From: Bradyrhizobium sp. 190
Lineage (GTDB): Bacteria; Pseudomonadota; Alphaproteobacteria; Rhizobiales; Xanthobacteraceae
Length of the DNA stretch: 64,000 nucleotides
Assembly (NCBI RefSeq): GCF_023073415.1
Contig: NZ_JADPJL010000008.1
Location: forward strand, 186,001-250,000
Direction of reading: 5' to 3'
Position numbers and translations under genes: made by a program. This document shows positions 20,480 to 28,312 of the stretch, in pieces (positions within the stretch are counted from its first letter, which is position 1; every line of letters begins with the position of its first letter). Under the pieces are notes generated by a model. That model saw nothing but the letters and a program-made list of their open reading frames with translations. It was not told where the DNA came from and searched no databases.

Positions 20480-21871
20480 TTATGCGGCGCCGCCCTTGCC
20501 CGGCGCTCCGCGAATGCGCGATTTCCAGGTCCGCAGGCCATTTTCCTCGAACGCGATGCGGGAGCAGGACAGGCCTTTCTGCTCCAGCGCCGCAATCAGG
20601 GGATAGCGGTGAAACGGGCGGACGAAGAAGATGAAGTAGCCGCCGCCGCCGGCGCCCAGCAGCTTGCCGCCGACCGCGCCGTTGGCCTTTGCGAGATCAT
20701 AGATCGCGTCGAGTTCGGCGGAGCTGATCAGCGGACTGAGGCGGCGCTTGGCGTGCCATGCCTCGTCGATCAGTCGGCCGCATTCCAGAAGTTGGCCACG
20801 CAGCAGATGATGCCGGATCTCGCGCGTCACTTCCTTTTGCCTGGCCGCAGCCGCGACGGCGTCGCTGGTCTCATGCTGCTGCTTCTGGTCGCGGTGGATC
20901 GAACCGGAATCGTGGTTGGAGCCGGTGTAACAGAGTACCAGGCTTTCCTCGAGCTCGGCGATGATATTGGGCTCGAGGCGAAGCGGAACGATGGTGTTCT
21001 GCTCGGACGAAAACTCCATGTGATTGAAGCCGCCGAACACGGTGGCGTATTGGTCCTGCCAGCCGCCGGGTATGTTCAGCATCAGCCGTTCGGCCTGAAA
21101 GGCCATTTCCGCAATCTCATGGCGGTCCCACCGATCGGAGCGGAATTCGTTGAAGCAGCCGATGATGGCGGACGACACCACCGCCGAACCGCCGAGGCCG
21201 GAGCCCACCGGAAAATCGGCCGAGACGTCGAGATCGAAGCCGTAGGCCGGCTGGATCAGGCGTACGACCGATTTGATCAGCGCCAGTTCGCCTTCGCTGC
21301 CGAGGCTGGCGAGATTTTCGGCTTCGACCGTGCAGCGAAAATCGTGCGAGTAGATTCTGATCCGGTTGTCGTTGCGCCGGCGCAGCGTCGCATGCGCGTA
21401 CATCGCAATGGTCGCGTTGATGACGGAACCGCCGTCATTGTCGACGAAGTAATGCGTGAGGTCGGTGCCGCCGCCGGAGAAACTGATGCGAACCGGCGAG
21501 CGGGCGCGGGCGAATACTTCGCTCTCTTGGCCGAGATTGAACAGATCCCGGCTGAATACGTCCACAAGCCGCCCATCGGCATCCAGGATCGGAACGACAT
21601 GGACCCGCTGGTCGAGCAGCTTGAGGATCTGTTCGCGGGGCGCACCGGCGCGCGCCCATACAAAGTTGCGGTTGATGCAGCTCGCGACCTCGCCCTGGAT
21701 CGATATTCCCGTCAGCAGCCGCCGGCGGATGTCGCCGTCCGTGACGGCGCCGATCACACGCCCCTTTGCGTCACGGGCAAACAGGATCCCCAGCATGTTG
21801 GCATTGAGCCGCTGGAATGCCTGCTCGATCGTGTCGCTCTCGGCGATGGTAAGGTGGCTCTTGTCTGGCAA
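20480..21871 (-). CDS. CBS-domain pair fused to a GHMP (heptose-type) sugar kinase
   Basis: A 463-residue protein. Residues about 1-115 form two CBS motifs (AFQRLNANMLGILFARD, VTDGDIRRRLL, then VHVVPILDADGRLVDVFSRD). From about 124 onward is a GHMP kinase resembling D-glycero-D-manno-heptose 7-phosphate kinase HddA: RSPVRISFSGGGTDLTHYF, the ATP loop VGSGLGGSAVVS, and KLLGAGGGGYFIFF near the C-terminus. In legionaminic loci a CBS pair is found on a guanylyltransferase; here it is on a kinase. The start is TTG at 21871. It is the first gene of the 10-gene operon and probably phosphorylates the sugar at the anomeric carbon. Confidence 0.8.
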   Translation of the reverse strand: MPDKSHLTIAESDTIEQAFQRLNANMLGILFARDAKGRVIGAVTDGDIRRRLLTGISIQGEVASCINRNFVWARAGAPREQILKLLDQRVHVVPILDADGRLVDVFSRDLFNLGQESEVFARARSPVRISFSGGGTDLTHYFVDNDGGSVINATIAMYAHATLRRRNDNRIRIYSHDFRCTVEAENLASLGSEGELALIKSVVRLIQPAYGFDLDVSADFPVGSGLGGSAVVSSAIIGCFNEFRSDRWDRHEIAEMAFQAERLMLNIPGGWQDQYATVFGGFNHMEFSSEQNTIVPLRLEPNIIAELEESLVLCYTGSNHDSGSIHRDQKQQHETSDAVAAAARQKEVTREIRHHLLRGQLLECGRLIDEAWHAKRRLSPLISSAELDAIYDLAKANGAVGGKLLGAGGGGYFIFFVRPFHRYPLIAALEQKGLSCSRIAFEENGLRTWKSRIRGAPGKGGAA

Positions 21872-22126
21872 TTTGGCGGGTCCAAAGCAGCAACCGGTTC
21901 CGGTTTTGGCCCGGAAATGCCTCGATTTTCGGGTCGTTAGATACGGCAGGGGGGCAGATCGTGCAAGGCTTCCATGGAGTGGTGAATCCGGGCCGAATAT
22001 GCTAGCGCAAGAGCATGGATTGACCTATTTCGGGCGCGTTCTGCGCCGCGCCTTCGGCTCGTCGGCAGGGAGCGCTAGGCGGGGACTATCCCTAGAGTCC
22101 CCCGGTCAAAAAGCAGGTTCGATCGC
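21872..22126. promoter_or_regulatory. Divergent intergenic region, probable operon promoter
   Basis: These 255 bases separate the 10-gene minus-strand operon from the plus-strand membrane protein gene, so both promoters should lie here. I could not identify a convincing -35/-10 pair or operator by eye. A weak minus-strand candidate has GTGCAA at 21961-21966 as the complement of the -35 and TAGATA at 21938-21943 as the complement of the -10, but each matches consensus at only half the positions. Confidence 0.3.
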
Positions 22127-24190
22127 GTGCAAGCTACTGAACAATTGTCTCGGCGCTGGCTGGCTGAATCGGCGCCCGATCCAACGCAACTGCTTGCCGC
22201 CCGCCAACCAAGCCCGATCTATTTCGCGGCTATCTTCTGCTGGACCATGACGGCGGTGTCGGCGGTCATGGTGGCCATCGTGCGCTGGCCGTTGGGGAGC
22301 CCACACTGGTTTGTTTTCGTCAAGGCGTTCCTGTTGCCATGCGCTGTCATCGCCTGTGCGACGTTGTTGACGGTCCGCCACGTCGAGCGCGGTGGCGCGT
22401 ATAGCGCGCTGCTGATTTCGACCGTGGCGGTGATTTTTCTGCCATGCCTTGCCTGGTTGAACGGGCCTTTGGCCGACGTCGTCACCTACCCGCTGTTTAT
22501 TGGACTGCTGGCTGCGGGCATCTCGCACACCGTTTGGGCCATGCGCAAAGCGCCCGCCGGCAGGTGGGTGTTCGCCGTTGCCTGCGGTGGCCTCGTCGGT
22601 TTCGGCTATTTCCTGGTGATCAATTCCCGCGCCTTTGGCTCGGTCCTCACGCCCGAACTGGCGCTGACGGGCATCCACCAGCTCGACACTATTTTTCATG
22701 CCTCGATCGCCAACATGCTCGTCAAGTATGGTGTGCTGAGCACCGGCCTCGATGGACTCCTGCCCACCAAATACCATGTGCTGTCCCATATCTGGCTCGG
22801 CTGCATCGGCCTTTGGCTCGGGGTACCGACGCTGGAGGCCTACTTCATCGGCGGGCAAATCATCGCCATTCCGATGCTGCTGTTCAGCCTGTCGCTCGCG
22901 ATCCACCTGTTTCGCCGGCCCGGAGAGGGGCCCGCCAATGGTGCCCTGATCACGCTGGGTTCGCTGCTGCTGCTGTTTGTGGCCGACCTGTGGGGATGGA
23001 CGTCCTATCTGGTCTCGGAGTCCTATTTCCTCGCGATGATCCTGTTTTTGTTGGCGTTGCCGCTGCTGGCGGAGATCGCCGATTCCGAGCGGCGCCGGCG
23101 CCTCAGCTTGCAGCTCGCAGCGCTCGGCGTTGCAGGCTTGCTGATCCTGCTTTCGAAGATTTCTGTCGGCGCCGTCCTCGCAGGTGGGACCGGATTCCTG
23201 TTGTGGCGGCGAATGGGCACGACGCCGCTGGGTCTGATCAAGCTGGCTGCGCCACTCCTCCTGCTTGTGATCCTTGCAATCGCGATCATCTCCCCCGGTG
23301 CGCGGATGCTGCTGGAGGCGCTCGAACCATTGGGCTTTATCCGCGAGCATCCGCGCGGCGCCTTGCCGAACATCGCGGCAAACCTTGTGCTGCTTTATGT
23401 TGCGTTTCAGGTATGGCGGGGTGGAACGCCGCGGGACCAAAGATGCGCCGAAGCGGTTGCCGTGATGGCGATCGCCAGCGTGGTCCCCGTTCTGCTGATC
23501 AACGTCCCCGGTGGATCCGACTATTACTTCGTCAACGTCGGAACCTGGACGGCAATCGTATTTGTCTGCGCCTACGGCGGCGCTCATTTCGAAAAACTTT
23601 TTCCCAACCCCCGTATGCCGGGCTTTGTTGTCGGTGCGCTGCTGCTCGTCGCGTTTGCGACTCAGGAAAAGCGGCAAAGTGCGTACAGGTTGGGTGCTCT
23701 GTTTGCGGAGGTTCAGGCGCGGACCCGGGTGGTTTCCGGTGAAAGCGCCGGCGCCGAGACGACAACCCGGCAACGCCTCATCGAACTTTTGACGCCGGGG
23801 CATCCGGCCCGCTATGCGCTGGCGAGCGATATGAAGCGCACTCCAGGCTGGCAGGCCAGAGAGACATTGCTGGCAATGGGGATCACGCAGTCGCACCGTG
23901 CGGCAGTATTCGTACCGCCCGACAACGTACCTTTCTGGACCATCGCCGTGGAGTGCCGCCAGGATCCGCTTTTCGTCCCCGCGATCCTCGGCGCGCCCAT
24001 GCTGAAAGGACTGAACCCGCCGGCGCTGAAGTGCCCGAAGGAGCCGCATTACGGGTTTACCGATTACAAGGACGCCAGCTCCGAACCGTTGAGCGACCAG
24101 CAACTCTGCGACCGGGCTGCGCCCTGGAAGCTCGACACGGTGTTGATACTCACGACGCCTACCACCGGCCGAAAAATCCGCTGCGGTTGA
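22127..24190 (+). CDS. Large polytopic membrane protein of unknown function
   Basis: A 687-residue protein with about 14 hydrophobic segments in the first 490 residues and a soluble C-terminal domain of about 180 residues containing several cysteines (VECRQDP, LKCPKEPH, QQLCDRA, ending RKIRCG). The layout, many helices followed by a periplasmic-looking domain, is common in GT-C glycosyltransferases and their relatives, but I do not see a clear catalytic DD or DE motif in the first loop. The start is GTG 22127. It is divergent from the sugar operon and followed by a converging epimerase gene. Confidence 0.6.
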   Translation: MQATEQLSRRWLAESAPDPTQLLAARQPSPIYFAAIFCWTMTAVSAVMVAIVRWPLGSPHWFVFVKAFLLPCAVIACATLLTVRHVERGGAYSALLISTVAVIFLPCLAWLNGPLADVVTYPLFIGLLAAGISHTVWAMRKAPAGRWVFAVACGGLVGFGYFLVINSRAFGSVLTPELALTGIHQLDTIFHASIANMLVKYGVLSTGLDGLLPTKYHVLSHIWLGCIGLWLGVPTLEAYFIGGQIIAIPMLLFSLSLAIHLFRRPGEGPANGALITLGSLLLLFVADLWGWTSYLVSESYFLAMILFLLALPLLAEIADSERRRRLSLQLAALGVAGLLILLSKISVGAVLAGGTGFLLWRRMGTTPLGLIKLAAPLLLLVILAIAIISPGARMLLEALEPLGFIREHPRGALPNIAANLVLLYVAFQVWRGGTPRDQRCAEAVAVMAIASVVPVLLINVPGGSDYYFVNVGTWTAIVFVCAYGGAHFEKLFPNPRMPGFVVGALLLVAFATQEKRQSAYRLGALFAEVQARTRVVSGESAGAETTTRQRLIELLTPGHPARYALASDMKRTPGWQARETLLAMGITQSHRAAVFVPPDNVPFWTIAVECRQDPLFVPAILGAPMLKGLNPPALKCPKEPHYGFTDYKDASSEPLSDQQLCDRAAPWKLDTVLILTTPTTGRKIRCG

Positions 24191-24227
24191 GGCATCCAAC
24201 CGCCAACGGATAGCGGGCGCAGATCGC

Positions 24228-25184
24228 TCAGGATGGCTTCCAGCCGATCGAAAGAAGTTTTCTTGGAGGGGCCACCAGGGGCCGTCCAATTCGCTCCCAG
24301 ATCGCGCCCTGGCCCATGATCTTGAGGGACGCCTTGAGCCAGCTTTCGGGCACAGGCATCAACCAGGGTGACCTGCCGAGGCTGGTGCGGTGACGGGCAA
24401 TGAGGCTTGCTACCGTGACCGGTGCAGGATCTGATACGATAAAGGTTTCTCCCCGCGCGCCGGGATTGTTCAGCGCAGTCCCGACGGCCGAAGTGAAATT
24501 CTGGATCGACAGCACGGATCGCTGCGCGGCCAACAGTCCGAACGGAAGCGGGATTGGAAGCCGTGAAAGCCGGTGGACGGTCGCGAAGTTTCCCTTCTCG
24601 CCTTCGCCGTAGATCACGACGGGACGCAAGATTGTAAACGAAATGCCGGCTGCGCGTACCGCCTGTTCGGCGGCAAATTTGGATCGTCCATACGCATTGT
24701 TCGGCGTCGGAAAATCATCCTCGGTGAGCTCATGAGCAGAATAAGAGCCGGACTGGGCGGCGATCGAGGAAATGAACACAAGATGCTTTGTCGGGCCGCG
24801 CGATATCGCCCGCGCCAGCGCCGACGTCGCGCGATGATTCACGCGATCATAAAAATCGTCGCCGGCGTATTTGTGAGCAATGCCTGCAAGATGAACGACG
24901 GCGTCGCAATGATCGAGCAGGGGTTGCCAGTCGAACAGCCGCGAGAGATCCGGAAGCGGAACGGCGGTCACGTCCAGATTGTCGAAGGTGGTTGCTGCTC
25001 TCGATGCAGCGATAACGGCATATCCCTGCGCGACAAGATACGGAACCAGATGACGTCCGACGAACCCGTCGGCGCCGGTTACGAGCACCCTGGTTTTCTT
25101 GCTGTCGCGGCTGCACTGCACGTCCGACGCGGTGCTCGACTGCGCACCGGCTCCCTCGCAAGCGGGTGTGGGGCGTGAATTCAT
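24228..25184 (-). CDS. NAD-dependent epimerase/dehydratase family protein
   Basis: A 318-residue extended SDR. The NAD loop is VTGADGFVGRHL, HLAGIAHKY follows, SSIAAQSG is the catalytic serine region, and NAYGRSKFAAE carries the Tyr-Lys pair. LRPVVIYGEGEKG and the VPESWLKASLKIMG region resemble NDP-sugar reductases such as those forming UDP-QuiNAc next to initiating sugar transferases. The ATG at 25184 (MNSRPTP) is preferred to 25226, though the conserved part starts only at about residue 30. No sugar transferase lies beside it here, so the product sugar is uncertain. Confidence 0.75.
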   Translation of the reverse strand: MNSRPTPACEGAGAQSSTASDVQCSRDSKKTRVLVTGADGFVGRHLVPYLVAQGYAVIAASRAATTFDNLDVTAVPLPDLSRLFDWQPLLDHCDAVVHLAGIAHKYAGDDFYDRVNHRATSALARAISRGPTKHLVFISSIAAQSGSYSAHELTEDDFPTPNNAYGRSKFAAEQAVRAAGISFTILRPVVIYGEGEKGNFATVHRLSRLPIPLPFGLLAAQRSVLSIQNFTSAVGTALNNPGARGETFIVSDPAPVTVASLIARHRTSLGRSPWLMPVPESWLKASLKIMGQGAIWERIGRPLVAPPRKLLSIGWKPS

Positions 25185-25619
25185 CAGCCCGGGGACGCCT
25201 TTTCGCCGCTGAGTTTCCTGTTGCATCTAATCTGAGAAAGCTAGCTTTGCGTTTGAAATAGTCCACCGCTGATCTCGAATATAGGCCAGCAAATCGTATG
25301 GGAGCAACCGAGGGTTGACGGAACCCCTCCAAAAACGGTGCTTTCCTGCATGAGCAGGGGGGATACGGTGCCAACCGGGCAGCGTTTGGGGGCTGGGATC
25401 CCGTCGAACCATTTAATTAATCCATCCGCCAAAGGGTGAAATCCCGCCATTGGCGAGGCTACTGCGTCGTGCAGTCTTCCGAGGTTACTGTCAACGCCTT
25501 CCGACGGATGAAAATCCGGCGGCGCCGGCGAGCGTCGTGGGGGCTCCGCCGCCCTGAAGGGTTGGCTGCGGTCGATCAGGGGGCTAACGTCGATTCCGAC
25601 GGCTAATGGAAGGCTCCCC
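25185..25619. other. 435-base intergenic region between divergent genes
   Basis: This stretch separates the minus-strand epimerase gene from the plus-strand Gfo/Idh gene and should contain both promoters. It holds short GC-rich inverted segments but no open frame with family features. I looked for known riboswitch layouts in the part before 25620 and recognised none. Confidence 0.4.
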
Positions 25620-26681
25620 ATGATCAGAATAGGCCTGCTTGGATGCGGGCGTATCGCAAAGCGCCACTCGGAACTTCTGGGCGGCAATCATATCGACGGA
25701 GCCAGGCTCGTTGCCGTTTGCGATACCGTTCGCAACCGCGCCGACGCGATCGCGTCGAAGTTCGGCGTCCCGGCAATCCATGACATGGATGACTTTCTCG
25801 CCCGGAAGGACATCGATGCGGTGGCGGTGCTGACGCCGAGCGGGATGCATCCCGCCCATGTCATCGCCTGCGCGAAGGCCGGAAAGCACGTCGTCGTCGA
25901 GAAGCCGATGGCGCTGCGGCTGCAGGATGCCGACGACATGGTCCGCGCCTGTGACGAGGCCGGCGTCAAGCTGTTCGTCGTCAAGCAGAACCGCTTCAAC
26001 GTTCCTGTGGTGAAGGCGCGCGAGGCGCTGGAGGCCGGCCGCTTTGGCCGCCTGATTCTCGGCACGGTCCGCGTCCGCTGGTGCCGCGATCAGGCCTATT
26101 ACGATCAGGATGCCTGGCGCGGCACCTGGGCCTATGACGGCGGCGTGCTCTCCAACCAGGCCAGCCATCACATCGACATGCTGGAATGGTTTTTCGGCGA
26201 CGTCGTCAGCGTTCATGCCCGCGCCGTGACCGCGCTGGCAAAGATCGAGGCCGAAGACACGGCGGTGGCAACCCTGAAATTCCGCAACGGCGCGCTCGGG
26301 ATCGTCGAGGCGACGACGGCTGTCCGGCCGACCGACCTCGAAGGATCGCTTTCGATTCTCGGAGAGAAGGGAACGGTCGAAATTGCGGGCTTCGCCGTCA
26401 ACCAGATTCGGCACTGGCGCTTTGTCGAAGAACTTGCCTCCGACAAGGACGTGGTCGGGAAATTTTCCGTGAATCCGCCGAACGTCTACGGCTTCGGCCA
26501 CCAGGCCTATTACCAGCATGTGATCGACTGCCTGGTGAACCAGCGTTCGGCGCTCGTCGACGGTCTCGAAGGGCGCAAGAGCCTGGAACTGATTTCCGCG
26601 CTCTACGAATCGATCGAGACCGGTGCCGAGGTGCCGCTTCGCTTCGCGCCGCGGCTGGGCCGGCTTGGTGTCGTCTCGTGA
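25620..26681 (+). CDS. Gfo/Idh/MocA oxidoreductase, WlbA/WbpB-like
   Basis: A 353-residue NAD-dependent sugar dehydrogenase. The Rossmann loop GLLGCGRIAKRH lies at residues 5-16, and the Gfo/Idh hallmark EKPMAL lies at about residues 97-102. The C-terminal domain carries NQASHHIDMLEWFFG, the catalytic histidine region. Together with the next two genes it matches the WlbA/WbpB step: oxidation at C3 of UDP-N-acetylglucosaminuronic acid. It overlaps the acyltransferase by 4 bases (GTGA). The 6-dehydrogenase that would make the substrate is not in the window. Confidence 0.85.
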   Translation: MIRIGLLGCGRIAKRHSELLGGNHIDGARLVAVCDTVRNRADAIASKFGVPAIHDMDDFLARKDIDAVAVLTPSGMHPAHVIACAKAGKHVVVEKPMALRLQDADDMVRACDEAGVKLFVVKQNRFNVPVVKAREALEAGRFGRLILGTVRVRWCRDQAYYDQDAWRGTWAYDGGVLSNQASHHIDMLEWFFGDVVSVHARAVTALAKIEAEDTAVATLKFRNGALGIVEATTAVRPTDLEGSLSILGEKGTVEIAGFAVNQIRHWRFVEELASDKDVVGKFSVNPPNVYGFGHQAYYQHVIDCLVNQRSALVDGLEGRKSLELISALYESIETGAEVPLRFAPRLGRLGVVS

Positions 26682-27145
26682 GCCGGCCCGAGATACATCA
26701 GGCCGGCGTGCGTGACGTTGATTTCGGCACAGGCGTCAAAATCGTCGAGCCGTGCAATCTCTACGGCTGCAAGATCGGCGACGACTGCTTCGTCGGGCCG
26801 TTCACCGAAATCCAGAAAGGCGTCGTGATCGGCGCCCGCACGCGGGTGCAGTCTCATGCCTTCATCTGCGAACTGGTCACGATCGGCGAAGACTGCTTTG
26901 TCGGCCACGGGGTGATGTTCGTGAACGATACGTTCTCGACCGGCGGTCCGGCCCGCGGCAACAGGGAATTGTGGCGCGAGACCGTCATCGGCAACCGCGT
27001 CTCGATCGGCTCCAACGCCACGATCATGCCGGTCAGGATCGCCGACGATGTCGTCATCGGCGCGGGCTCGGTGGTAACCCGGGACATCACGACGTCAGGG
27101 ACTTATGCAGGCAATCCTGCGCGCCGGCTGCTGGCGGACAAGTAG
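26678..27145 (+). CDS. Left-handed beta-helix N-acetyltransferase, WlbB/WbpD-like
   Basis: A 155-residue hexapeptide-repeat protein. Repeats such as CKIGDDCFVGPFTEIQKG, VVIGARTRVQ, IGEDCFVGHG and VVIGAGSVVTRDI run along the whole length, giving a trimeric beta-helix. The GTG at 26678, overlapping the previous stop, is chosen; the frame is open upstream but that part is out of register with any family. The role expected from the neighbours is acetylation of the 3-amino group of the UDP-uronic acid sugar. Confidence 0.85.
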   Translation: MSRPEIHQAGVRDVDFGTGVKIVEPCNLYGCKIGDDCFVGPFTEIQKGVVIGARTRVQSHAFICELVTIGEDCFVGHGVMFVNDTFSTGGPARGNRELWRETVIGNRVSIGSNATIMPVRIADDVVIGAGSVVTRDITTSGTYAGNPARRLLADK

Positions 27146-27155
27146 GAAAACGAAG

Positions 27156-28253
27156 ATGCCGGTGCCTTTTGCGGATCTGCAACTGCAGTATCAGACCATC
27201 AGAAGCGAGATCGACGGTGCGATTGCCTCCGTGATCCGCGACAACGCTTTCATTCGCGGGTCCTACGTTGATGCCTTCGAACGGGAGTTCGCCGCTGCCG
27301 TAGACGTCAAGCATTGCGTATCCTGCGCGAACGGCACCGATGCGCTGTATCTCGCGATGGCCGCGCTGAAGGTCAAGCCGGGTGACGAGGTGATCACCAC
27401 GGCGCATTCCTGGATCAGCACTTCGGCGATGATTACGCACGCCGGCGCCACCGTGGTGTTCTGCGATACCGATGGCGCTACGTTCACGATCGATCCGGCG
27501 GGGATCGAGGCCGCGATCACGCCACGCACCGTCGGGATCATTCCGGTGCATCTGTACGGCCAGCCGGCGGACATGGACGCGATCATGGCGATCGCGAACA
27601 AGCACAAGCTCTGGGTGGTGGAGGATTGTGCGCAGGCGCATCTGGCCCGCTATAAAGGCCAGCAGGTCGGAACGTTCGGAGCGGCCGCGACCTATTCGTT
27701 CTATCCAGGCAAGAATCTCGGTGCGATGGGCGATGCTGGCGCCGTCGTGACCAATGACGAGCGGCTTGCCGAACACATGACCATGCTGGCGCGTCACGGC
27801 GGGCTGGTGAAGCACCAGCATCATATCGAGGGCATCAACAGCCGGCTCGACGGCATGCAGGCGGCGATCCTGTCGGCGAAACTGCCGCATTTGGCCCAGT
27901 GGACAGAAGCGCGGCAGAACGCCGCGAAAGTCTACGATGCCGGCCTGAACCAGATCGAGGATGTCGCGGTGCCACAGGTAGCGTCCGACCGCACCCACGT
28001 CTATCATCTCTACACGATCAGGCATCCGCGCCGCGACGCGCTGGCTGCGCACCTGAACGTCAACGGTGTGCAGACCGCGATCAATTATCCGACGGCACTG
28101 CCGTTCCTCGCCGCCTACGCGCGCCTTGGGCACCGTCCCGAACAGTTTCCCAATGCATCCAGCGATCAGGGAAAAATACTGTCGCTGCCGATGTTCGCGG
28201 AGATCACCCGCAGGCAGCAGGACGAGGTGATCGATCTGGTTCGCAAGTTTTAG
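27156..28253 (+). CDS. DegT/DnrJ/EryC1 aminotransferase, WlbC/WbpE-like
   Basis: A 365-residue PLP aminotransferase. It opens PVPFADLQLQYQTI as WbpE/WlbC proteins do. CANGTDALYLAMAAL binds the phosphate, VVEDCAQAH is the aspartate region, and SFYPGKNLGAMGD carries the catalytic lysine at about residue 185. It would aminate C3 of the keto sugar made by the Gfo/Idh enzyme. The ATG at 27156 follows the acyltransferase by 10 bases. The three genes form a standard cassette for UDP-2,3-diacetamido-2,3-dideoxy-glucuronic acid. Confidence 0.88.
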   Translation: MPVPFADLQLQYQTIRSEIDGAIASVIRDNAFIRGSYVDAFEREFAAAVDVKHCVSCANGTDALYLAMAALKVKPGDEVITTAHSWISTSAMITHAGATVVFCDTDGATFTIDPAGIEAAITPRTVGIIPVHLYGQPADMDAIMAIANKHKLWVVEDCAQAHLARYKGQQVGTFGAAATYSFYPGKNLGAMGDAGAVVTNDERLAEHMTMLARHGGLVKHQHHIEGINSRLDGMQAAILSAKLPHLAQWTEARQNAAKVYDAGLNQIEDVAVPQVASDRTHVYHLYTIRHPRRDALAAHLNVNGVQTAINYPTALPFLAAYARLGHRPEQFPNASSDQGKILSLPMFAEITRRQQDEVIDLVRKF

Positions 28254-28312
28254 GCCGCAAGCAGCGGCGGCCCTTTTCGCAGATTTTCTGCCGCCTCGCC
28301 TGCCACGAATCC

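Noticed and set aside
14631..21871. Reading the operon as a legionaminic acid cluster
   Set aside because: NeuB, NeuA-like and SDR genes fit partly, but no second dehydratase, aminotransferase, acetyltransferase or hydrolysing epimerase is present, and the CBS pair is on a kinase, not on a guanylyltransferase.
20609..21940. 443-codon plus-strand frame opposite the CBS-GHMP kinase
   Set aside because: No recognisable motif, while the minus strand has complete CBS and GHMP kinase motifs.
22106..24289. 727-codon open frame on the minus strand opposite the membrane protein
   Set aside because: Composition is Arg/Gln/His-rich with no domain pattern, as expected for the antisense of a hydrophobic GC-rich gene; the plus-strand product has clear membrane helices.
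25185..25619. Possible riboswitch before the Gfo/Idh gene
   Set aside because: GC-rich inverted segments are present but do not match any riboswitch layout I know.
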